From Helianthus annuus (lineage: Eukaryota > Streptophyta > Magnoliopsida > Asterales > Asteraceae): a DNA stretch of 64,000 nucleotides. Position numbers and translations under genes: made by a program. The stretch spans positions 142,357,095-142,421,094 of the forward strand of contig NC_035449.2 of NCBI RefSeq assembly GCF_002127325.2, given 5' to 3'. The notes beneath the pieces are model-generated. The model was not told the origin of the DNA. It worked only from the letters and a program-made list of their open reading frames with translations, and made no database searches. Below, one piece after another: positions 21,940-30,119 of the stretch. How positions within the stretch are numbered: the first letter of the stretch is position 1; each line of letters starts with the position of its first letter.

Positions 21940-23805
21940 GTCTCAGGACTTGCCGGAGCTCCCAGGTTGGTAAGCGTGGAGCATGAATCGGCATCTTTCT
22001 TGAATTTTATTCGGTAACGTCAATCATACAATCGGTAAAGAGGTTTGTTTATGTTTGTTGGTTATAATTACAAGTGGTTAGATGATTTGATTGCATATGG
22101 TAAATCAAGGACATTAATTTGTACTTGTATTTTCCTACTTCTGGTTGGAAGTCAAGATGATGAACCACATCCCCGAACATTTGTTTGATAAATCTACAAG
22201 TGGTAAAATCAATCAAACTTATTTTCCGGAAAAACCATTTTGATTAAAACAAACTTAAGTGTTTTGAAATCTAAATGGGAAAATAGTTTGTTGATAGGGG
22301 GAGTTCTGATTGTTTATGCCTAGTGAATGGCGATTTGAGGTGATTTGATATCGGTTGTCATGTTTCTATACAGTTTGTTTTCATATTTTTGTTAATGTGT
22401 TTGCATTTTAGGGGGAGTAAGAAAATTTCAGAAAATCCAAAAACATTAGAAAATTTGAAAAAGCCAAAAACATGATAAAATCAAAAATGAGTTTTGTTGC
22501 GAAAAAGAGGAAATGATAGTACATCAGTGGACTATCACGACACGCTAAAGAATTGGAAAGTCAAAATGTGATAAACGATCTTACTGCGGATGTGTCAGTA
22601 GATTTTCGCACATTTAGTAAATTGAAACGAGATATAAACCTAAATCAAACTTGCTTGATTTGTGGGTAACTATTCTTGGATATATGGGTAACCCCCGAAA
22701 TCTTGTTTGAAAGGTCCTGTATTCTGAGATACTAGGTCTTTATACTCAGTGATATCTGGGGTATTATCCCGGGACTTCTGTTGTATGGAAGTACTGACCT
22801 AGTCCCCGGATAATACTTTTCGCAAAATGCTTGAAATATAGCATCGCCCTCAGCAAGCTGATGAAACAATAAAATTGATAGTCGCTGCTGTTGTAATCAA
22901 AAGATCCTCTAAAGGGGACCCACCAAAAGTCGAAGCCGTCATCTCTCTGCGTATACGGAAGTATCGACCTGAGCTCTCACGGCCCTTGCACATAACCCCT
23001 TTACAGATATCATCTGTGGTATACTTACCTGTAAGACTGAATATTTGGGATCTGGATACAGGAGTATATTCAAGTGGAGTGATACACAATTAAGTTTAAG
23101 TCTCTAAAACATTAATATCGTATCTCGAATCAATTGAAGTCTGTGTGAAGATTTAAGTGGACAAACATACTGACAATCTAGGTAAATTGTTTAGAACTGA
23201 GAATGTTTAAAGCTTAACGGTGTTAGTGATATGTCTCAAAACTGATATGATCCTCTTGCACGAGCTCACAAAAATATTGTCTGTAAATATTTTCTGTTAT
23301 TGCATTTCAAGTTTCTTTATTTCAAAATCCAAAAAGATTTTCAGTGTGTTTTAGCATAAATTTTTGAAAACACAAAAAGATTTTTGACAACTGGTGTTGA
23401 ATGGCTGATTTTCAAAATTCGAAGTGCTAAACATGATGAACAATTGGTTTGGGTGTTTGTGTTTGTTTTGATAAGAAAAATGTCATAATTCTAAGTGGTT
23501 CATCAGTAACTATTTGGCTGGTTAGTTTGTTTGTTTGATGATCTTATGCTTAAACGTTTATCATAAAACTTATGTTTGTGGTAGAGTTTTATGCAGGAAA
23601 AGTCAACATTTGAGGGGGAGCACATGTTGGACTTGATAATCTCAAAAGATGTCAACATCATAGTGAGGGGAAGTCTGTTGATGATAAAAGAGAAAAAGAT
23701 GAAGATAGAGAGAGAGAAGCCCAGAGACTAATCAAGACTGAAGATATGAAGACACAGAATTGTTGTGACTCGATAGTCGACTCCATCAACATCTGAGGGG
23801 GAGTC
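21940..23805 (+). other. Non-coding 3' region of the gag-only element with several polypurine tracts
   Basis: No gene is seen. Purine-rich words of the AGGGGGAG type occur at about 22296, 22410, 23612, 23665 and 23795. The last lies a few bases before the 3' LTR and is the likely second-strand primer. Multiple polypurine tracts are a known feature of Sirevirus-group Copia elements, so this supports a Sirevirus-related origin, though pol is absent. Confidence 0.6.
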
Positions 23806-24294
23806 TGTTGGTGCACTACATCTGTTGATTTCGTCTTAGATCGAGTCTTTCATTGTAACGTATAGATTAGGGCGCGTTTTACGAGAAAACTGGAGAGTTT
23901 ACGTGGTTTAGAGTATAGGTCCGCTTATACGGACATAGTAGGTTCTCTTTTATGTCAGGTCCACTTATTCGGTCATAATAGGTCAGCTTATTCGTTAGGT
24001 CCGCTTATACGGACATGCCGTATAAGGGAACCTATCAGGTCCGCTTATATGGACATGCCGTATAAGGGGACCTCCTCACCTATAAATACTGTATAAGAGA
24101 ACCTCATTTGTAACTTTCCGGATTCCATACCGAGGTGCTGCCGGTGTGAGAACTGAATGTAAAAGCTGTCAAATTAATCAGAAAAGAGAATTAAGAATAT
24201 ATCTAGTTGTTTCTATGTCAGGTACTTGTTTTCCGCACCTGTATCTGATCAAACTCCTCTGATTGACTCATTCGGGTCATAATCCGATCCTACA
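23806..24294 (+). repeat. 3' LTR of the gag-only element
   Basis: Same 489 bp length as the 5' copy. The visible differences are mostly C/T or A/G transitions, e.g. ATCTATTG versus ATCTGTTG near the start and GGTCAGAA versus GGTCATAA near the end. Followed by GTTTA. Confidence 0.93.
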
Positions 24295-24969
24295 GTTTAC
24301 CATCTTAAAGATTGTTATATTACTATTGTTATTAAAGTTACTCTATGTCAACAGGTTAAGAAGAAAGGTAAATTTACTTCTGAGAGAAAGGAGATGGTCA
24401 AGAATAGGACTAAGGGAAATGTTGTCTTACCTGTCGACACAAGTGATCATAATGGATGTTCTTCATCTGCTCCTAAAGTTAAGGTATCTATACTTGCCAG
24501 TTAATTAGTATATGTTATATAAACTGTTTTTTTTTACGCATATATTCAACATTCCTTTAATTCACATGTATATGTTTACTTTTTCATCAAGGGGAAGAGA
24601 GCCGCCAATGTTCAGAAAAAGCTTAACCGTAGAAATAAGATTGCAAAGACTGCAAAAAAACATTCTGAACATCTTCTCGACCGTGAGTTCTTTCATTTTG
24701 ATCGCAAAGGAGACTATAGGCTGGTATACCATTTTTTATAACAAACTAATGATTTATGTTTATTTGTCTGACTATTATTTTTTTCCACACAATACATGTA
24801 GCGTCTTCCTGCTGAAGTTGCCAGACGAGCAGGTCTTTCTCTTGATCTTCATCCTTTGAAAGTTCAAAACATGGTTGGAGTTGTGGAGGTTTATGATGTT
24901 AACTCGGAGTTAAATGAATTGAGCCCACGTTATGCGTTGGACGGTTGGCGAAAGTTTATGACTGACAAT

Positions 24970-25523
24970 TAGGGATGGGATTGGTACAGTACCTGTACCC
25001 ATACCCGTACCGGTACCGAAAATACCGGTACCGAATTTGAACAAAACTGGGTACCAAATACCGTACCAAATATATAGGTACGGTACGGGTACGAGTACGG
25101 GTACTGGTACGGGTATTTTCGGTACAGTACCCGCTTTGGTACCATTTTGTTTTCATTTAGTTTTTGAGCACTTGTACGAGTACTAAATAGGTAAAATTGA
25201 CATGATTACCAATATAGTACGAATACCAAATAGATAAAATTGGTATGAGTACCAATACGATACGGGTACCATATAGGTAAAATCAATACGAGTACACTAT
25301 AAATACTATAATACGAAATAAAACATAATTAAAAAAAACTTTTAAAGGTATACATAAAATTCGGTACCAGTACTCGTTTTACCCGTACCCGTACCAATAC
25401 CGAAAGTACTGGATACCAAAATCAATAAAATTAGGTACCGATACATGTACCAAATACCCAAAATCGGTACAGGTACGGGTACGGGTACGAGTACGGGTAT
25501 TTGGGAAAAAAAGCCCATCCCTA
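24970..25523. mobile_element. Non-autonomous hAT-like element rich in GGTAC words
   Basis: Terminal inverted repeats TAGGGATGGG (24970-24979) and CCCATCCCTA (25514-25523) are flanked by a perfect 8 bp duplication CTGACAAT (24962-24969 and 25524-25531), the hAT target length. The 554 bp body is made of GGTACGGGTACGAGTACGG-type strings near both ends and has no transposase. It interrupts the last B3 exon of the B3-domain gene; removing it and one duplication leaves the reading frame open. Confidence 0.9.
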
Positions 25524-25615
25524 CTGACAATAACTTGAGGTTTGGTGATATGTTGCACTTCACATACGTGTCTTCGCAACAGAAGATCGTATTAAATCAA
25601 GTTACGTCAGTTTAA

Positions 25616-26089
25616 CAAAGACTTTTAAGTATGTTTTGATATCAGATACTATAACTATGAATTTTGTGATGGTGATGTTGTATGTTTTTTTTAATTATTA
25701 ACTTGATGGTTTGTTGCTATATATGGCTAACATGATAAAACACTGTTATTAGCACTTTATGTTTTATATATAGATGATATGATGTTTCTTTTTGCTAATA
25801 GTAACTACAATTAGTTGAAACTTGGTTTATTAATTGCAAATGTGACATTCTTCTGCATTTATGGGTTTATGAATTCAGAATAATGGATGGATATATATGA
25901 CTGTATTTGGCATGATGATGTTGTGTTTCATGTTGTAAAAACCAGGGAATTGTCAGATAATAGATTGCTTTGCCCGATTAGATTATGTGTTAAATTATAG
26001 TTCTTTAAGTCATTGTTTTATTTTCTTGAATTCTATGTAATTTTGTAAAGAAGTACAATAACAAACAGTGATTTGAACATCTGTTTGCC
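25616..26089. other. AT-rich 3' flank of the B3 gene
   Basis: No gene recognised. The word TTTTGTAAAGAAGTACAA at about 26040 recurs at about 26513, just before and after the minisatellite, as a direct repeat. Confidence 0.5.
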
Positions 26090-26510
26090 TTTTGGTCAAT
26101 AGTTAATGGAAACCCACTGTTTGGTTGAACAGTGTTTTGAAGAGGAAAACAGTGTGAGAAGACAGTAGATCTTATTAAGTTAAACATATGTTCAGGCTTA
26201 AACAGATGTTTGGCCTTTAACAGATGTTTGGCCTTTTATATCCGAGGTTTGGCCTTAAACAGTTGTTTGACCTTAAACAGATGTTTGGCCATAAACAGAT
26301 GTTTGACCTTAAACAGATGTTTTGCCTTAAACAGATGTTTCGCCTTCTATATCCGATGTTTGGACTTAAACAGATGTTTGACCTTAAACAGATGTTTGGG
26401 CATAAACAGATGTTTGGCCTTAAACCAAACATCTGTTTAAGATCTGTTTGACTATTGGTCAACATCTGATTGACTTTTGGTAACATCTGTTTGAATTTTG
26501 GTCAACAGCT
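26090..26510. repeat. Minisatellite of CTTAAACAGATGTTTGGC units
   Basis: Between about 26196 and 26430 there are about twelve units of 18 bp (TTAAACAGATGTTTGGCC), with a variant CCTTCTATATCCGATG block twice. Flanks carry looser copies (CATCTGTTTGACTTTTGGTC). The 18 bp period keeps all frames open, which creates artificial repeat peptides on both strands. The unit is self-complementary around CAGATG/CATCTG. Confidence 0.85.
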
Positions 26511-26750
26511 TATTTTGTAAAGAAGTACAAATACAAACATTTTTACAAAATCCCAAATCACCCTATCATGTAAGTGCATTGAAGTAAATGTGGAAATGAT
26601 ATTATTAATGTGGTCCTGTTGTGCTTTTGTTTGACCTCTAATATGGGTTCATGATCTAATCCGGTGATTTGAAGACATTGTCGTTGAATCGAATGAGATG
26701 GTTGATGTAATGTGATCGTATTAATAACAAATAGTAAGTAATATAACTAA

Positions 26751-26790
26751 GTTTCCTGAGCCCGGGAAGCATTCCCGGATAAAAACCTAG
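26751..26790 (+). other. Helitron 3' terminus (hairpin plus CTAG)
   Basis: A 7 bp stem (CCGGGAA / TTCCCGG) with a GCA loop, eight A-rich bases, then CTAG, and T as the first flanking base. This is the standard Helitron end recognised during rolling-circle termination. Confidence 0.88.
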
Positions 26791-27336
26791 TTCAGTTATA
26801 TAAGAAACACTTAAATCTCAACCATGAATTCTAAAATCAATGGCTTATATTATCTTTTACACTTTTTTTACGATTACAGTACGTTATAAAAAATTCTCTC
26901 ACATAGTTCATACTATCTAGAATTTACAAACTACCCCACATATGATTGTTTACATATTATTTTAAGAGAACAAGTATACATTTATAGAATGGAAAATTAT
27001 CAAAATGTCACTTGACCAACTAAAATTACCAAAATGTCACTCTCATACGTCCTTGGACGGACTCCTGTAATATAGGATGCGTACGTTTGTACACTTGAAG
27101 AGTCCATGATTAAGGGGCTTACACGTGTCCGACAAAGCTGAGGCGTTGACGGCCGACTCCTCCCATATACTTGGCAGACTCCTCCCACATACTTGGCGGA
27201 CTCCTCCCATTAGCTCGGCTGACTCTTCCCAACGGCTTGGCGGACTCCTCATATTTTGGTTGACTCCTCCCATTGCTCGGCTGACTCCTCACATTTCTTT
27301 TTAATTCTTTTAAATATTTATATCTATTTAGTATAG

Positions 27337-27874
27337 TGGAGAGTTTAAATGAGAAGAAACTTTTTGTAAGAAGAAAAAAGAACAAATTTCAACCAATAAG
27401 AATGTTTTATTTTACTTCATTTAATATAAGTATTTAATGTTACTAAAAGGGTAAATTGGTAAATCTATATAGGTCATTAATTTGTAGTCGTCCTCTTTAA
27501 TAGCTAATACATTAAATTTTTTGTAACTTATCTTCAAAATATATATTTTTTTTCAAAAAGAATAAAATAAAATAATTTAAAGTGTAGGATAAATTACGAG
27601 TTGTGTAGGACAAATTACGAGTTGTGTAGGACAAATTACAAGTTGTGTAGGATAAATTTCAACGTGTAGGATGAATTTCAAAATATGTAGGATAACTTTT
27701 GATGTGTGTAGGCAAAAAAAAAAGTTAGTGTGGAGGATAATAGTCTTTATGATTAATTAATTAGTCAAAAATGATAATAAATGAGATAAGTGAAAAAAGT
27801 ATTTAATGTTTTACAAAATTACCCTTTGTTCTTTTTCTTCTCAATTAATTTTTCTTCTCAAATGAACCTTCCTC
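27337..27874. mobile_element. MULE-type MITE nested in the foldback arm
   Basis: About 540 bp, flanked by ATTTAGTATA on both sides (27326-27335 and 27875-27884), the 9-10 bp duplication of Mutator-like elements. The terminal repeat is an imperfect pair of 24 bp, GTGGAGAGTTTAAATGAGAA on the left and GAGGAAGGTTCATTTGAGAA as the complement of the right end. A minisatellite of GTGTAGGA(T/C)AAATT units (about six copies, 27580-27715) lies inside. No coding sequence. Confidence 0.8.
27580..27715. repeat. GTGTAGGACAAATTACGAGTT minisatellite
   Basis: About six copies, period 20-22 bp, decaying towards the right (GTGTAGGATGAATTTCAAAAT). Lies within the nested MITE. Confidence 0.8.
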
Positions 27875-28631
27875 ATTTAGTATAACATTATAACATAAAA
27901 CATTACAACATAACTTAAAAGTTAGAAATATAACTTAAATATTACAGCCTAAAAACGTGGCATAGCATGTTATTAAAAAAAAAGAAGACAAATATAATTT
28001 TTCAAAATTTCAAATACCGAAAGGTGTTCAAGAGGCCCTACTCGACTACGCTATGCTTTACGGGGAGGACTTTGAACACCTTTTGGTGTTTGAAATTTTG
28101 AAAAAATATATTTAAGAGTCTTATTTTTTTTAATAACATGCTATGTCACGTTTTTAGGTTGTAATATTTAAGTTATGTTGTAATATTTTATGTTATATTT
28201 CTAATTTTTAAGTTATGTTGTAATGTTTTATGTTACAATGTTATATTAAATAGATATAAATATTTGATAGAATTAAAAAGAAATGTGAGAAGTCAGCCGG
28301 GCAATGGGAGGAATCAGCCAAATTATGAGGAGTCTGCCAAGCTGTTGGGAAGAGTCAGCCGAGCCAATGGGAGGAGTCTGCCAGGTATATGGGAGGAGTC
28401 GGTCGTCGACGCATCAGCATTGTCGGACACGTGTAAGCTCCTCCATCATGGACTCTTCAAGTGTACAAACTGACGCATCCCATATTGCAGGAGTCCATCT
28501 AAAGACGTATGAAAGTGACATTTTGATAATTTTAATTGGTTAAGTGAAATTTAATAGGGGAATTGAAGGTGGCTAAAGAGTCCCCTCAACTAAAAGTGTA
28601 ATAGTATTGAATCAAGCACAAATAAATATTA

Positions 28632-29947
28632 GAGTAAAATGCACGGATAGTCCATGTGGTTTGTCAAAGTAACGTCTATAGCCCCTAACTTATCAAAATT
28701 ACACTCGTGTTCCCTGTGGTTTAACAAGTTGTTACTCGGATAGTCCCTAGAGTGAATGGTCGTAAGTTATCCCAGTTAAGTGGGTTTGAAATGACATAAT
28801 TACCTTTGCTAAAAGAAAAACAATTAAAATAAAATCTACCCTTCCCAATATCAACTCCATTTTCCACCTTCATTCCAAAATCTCCACATCTTCACTCTCA
28901 CCTCCAATGGCAGATCATCTTCACCCTCAACCGCCTACTGACGCCGTCAAGCTACCACCCATCTCCGACCACAAGCCACTTCTTCCGCAAGGCACTTACG
29001 TCATCCAGATGCCTGACCAGATCTACCGCATTCCGCCACCGGAAAACTCTCGCAAAGCCCAAAAACTCGCTAATCGGAAACCTAAACGGAGTTGCTGCTG
29101 CCGCTGCTTCTGCTGGACACTCGCCGTTGTTTTAATCCTTCTAATCCTCCTCGTCGTCGCCGCCGGAGTTCTGTACGTAGTTTTCCGGTATTTAGGAGGT
29201 TGTTAGGTGATGAGTTTAGAAAAAGGGTTTATGTGAAAATCCAAGAAGATTTCAAATAAAATGATGAAAACGACATGCGAAACTATGAAGGTTTCTTATA
29301 AAATCAGCACATGAGGCTAAGAACAAATCGGATGCCATTGAATACTTGATATGGCCGGTCAAACGGTGAATTTTGATGATTTTCCATCAAATATGGCACT
29401 GAAATTAATTCATTCAGTTAGAATCTGTGCTAATTAAGAATTTATACAGTTTATTTATGAGTGAAATAATACTAAAAAAAATGAGTTTCAGGTCGGAGGG
29501 AGTTGGGGGTTAGATTGTAGGTGGTGGTGGACGATAGGGGTTTTTGGGTTGTCGGGTCGAGTTGGGGGAAGATGATGGCGGCTGAGGTTAGTTGTATCTG
29601 TTGGTTGTTAGAGTATATGGTGGATCTGAGGTGAGCGAGTGAAAAATAGTGGGTTGTGAAGGTTGCAGGTAGAGGTTGTGGAGGTTGCAGGTGGATGGGG
29701 AATAAGGGTAGGGGTAGGGTGGAGGTTGCAGGTTGTTGAGGTTTTATCTTATTATTTTTTTTCTTTTTAGCAAGGGTAATTTTGTCATTTCAGACCCACT
29801 TAACTGAGATAACTGACGGCCATCCACTCTAGGGACTATCCGAGTAACAACTTGTTAAATCACAGGGAGTACGAGTGTAATTTTGAAAAGTTAGGGACTA
29901 TAGATGTTACTTTGACAAACCATAGGGACTATCCGTGCATTTTACTC
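28632..29947. mobile_element. Pack-MULE carrying an NHL/LEA-2 gene fragment
   Basis: Ends GAGTAAAATGCACGGATAGTCC (28632 on) and its complement (to 29947), with about 190 bp of related inverted repeat on each side. A perfect 9 bp duplication TAAATATTA flanks it (28623-28631 and 29948-29956), as expected of Mutator-like elements. There is no transposase. The interior holds a coding sequence clearly related to a host gene family, plus a G-rich stretch (29480-29745, many GGTGG and GGGG runs). This is the definition of a Pack-MULE. Confidence 0.9.
28907..29206 (+). CDS. Captured N-terminal fragment of an NDR1/HIN1-like (LEA-2) membrane protein
   Basis: 99 residues. The N-terminal half (TYVIQMPDQIYRIPPPENSR, about residues 30-49) matches the cytosolic part of NHL proteins, followed by a basic/Cys cluster KRSCCCRCFCW (about 60-70) and one strong transmembrane helix (LAVVLILLILLVVAAGVLYVV). 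Full NHL proteins are about 200-250 residues with an extracellular LEA-2 domain; here the protein stops at YLGGC right after the membrane helix, so that domain is lost. A pyrimidine-rich leader (TTCACTCTCACCTCCA) directly precedes the ATG, suggesting the 5' UTR was captured too. It sits in a Pack-MULE. Intact NHL proteins act at the plasma membrane in defence and development; whether this short form is expressed is unknown. Confidence 0.75.
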   Translation: MADHLHPQPPTDAVKLPPISDHKPLLPQGTYVIQMPDQIYRIPPPENSRKAQKLANRKPKRSCCCRCFCWTLAVVLILLILLVVAAGVLYVVFRYLGGC

Positions 29948-30119
29948 TAAATATTAAATTGTAATTCTTTTACTACAATTCTCATATGATAATAAGAGGT
30001 CCCATCTCAATAAATTATTAAATGTCATTCAATATGATGACAAATTTACTTGAGAAACACATAATAACAACACTCATAAATTAATTATCAAACTCATTGC
30101 AAATTTATGCCAAAATCAA

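Larger units (their letters stand above)
16298..24294 (+). mobile_element. Gag-only Ty1/Copia-type LTR retrotransposon (TR-GAG-like), complete
   Basis: Both 489 bp LTRs (16298-16786 and 23806-24294) begin TGTTGGTGCAC and end GATCCTACA. They differ at about seven positions by eye (roughly 98.6 % identity). The 5 bp target duplication GTTTA is perfect (16293-16297 and 24295-24299). A tRNA-Met PBS follows the 5' LTR and a purine-rich tract precedes the 3' LTR. The interior encodes a long Gag-type protein only. No protease, integrase, reverse transcriptase or RNase H is visible anywhere in 16787-23805, so it must have relied on enzymes of an autonomous partner. It sits in an intron of the B3 gene. 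Confidence 0.92.
15094..25615 (+). pseudogene. B3-domain (REM-like) transcription factor gene, disrupted by two transposons
   Basis: Exons read from ATG at 15094 (VKFLDNPESLKL), through 15245-15540 (VPIAFAIQKWGDCW ... PRDTLLVFKP, a B3 fold signature), 15652 on, 15890-15960 (an acidic stretch), 16038-16095 and about 16217-16289. They resume after an LTR element at about 24352-24483, about 24592-24722, 24802-24969 and 25524-25615 with a second B3 domain (RLPAEVARRAGL ... YALDGWRKFMTDN, then NLRFGDMLHFTYVSS). B3 proteins bind DNA in the nucleus. Damage: a TAA at about 15709, a frame break near 15835, an 8.0 kb insertion in the intron starting at 16290, and a hAT-like insertion inside the last exon. 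It lies between the Helitron Rep-helicase and the Helitron 3' end on the same strand, so it may be a captured gene. Family call is confident; subfamily and host origin are not. Confidence 0.7.
4820..26790 (+). mobile_element. Large decayed Helitron carrying RPA-like, Rep-helicase and B3 genes
   Basis: The right boundary is well supported: a hairpin (CCGGGAA-GCA-TTCCCGG, 26762-26778), then about eight bases and CTAG at 26787-26790, followed by T, exactly the Helitron 3' rule (CTRR|T). Inside on the same strand are an RPA70-like gene fragment and a Rep-helicase pseudogene, the two genes expected of plant Helitrons, plus a B3-domain gene. The left TC terminus is not seen; the coordinate given is only where the Gypsy LTR stops, so the true start lies further left, beyond the Gypsy insertion. 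Later insertions are a gag-only LTR element (16298-24294) and a hAT-like element (24970-25523). That the B3 gene belongs to this same element is an inference from position. Confidence 0.7.
26995..28555. mobile_element. Foldback-type palindromic element with very long inverted arms
   Basis: The left side (26995-27326, continuing 27885-28035) is an inverted copy of the right side (28066-28555). Matches include the ends (CCAAAATGTCACTCTCATAC on the left, its near complement at about 28508-28527), the ACACGTGTCCGACAA block (27121-27135 and about 28420-28435), and the central arm TTTTTCAAAATTTCAAATACC (about 27996) against its complement (about 28078). The loop is about 30 bp, around ACTACGCTATGC. 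Without the MITE nested in the left arm it would be about 1.0 kb and nearly fully palindromic. No transposase. The class (MULE-type foldback) is a guess; target duplications could not be fixed. Confidence 0.75.

Noticed and set aside
26210..26486. Repeat proteins with LNRCL or RPNICL motifs on both strands
   Set aside because: They are by-products of an 18 bp minisatellite, which keeps every frame open; no start context or homology supports a gene.
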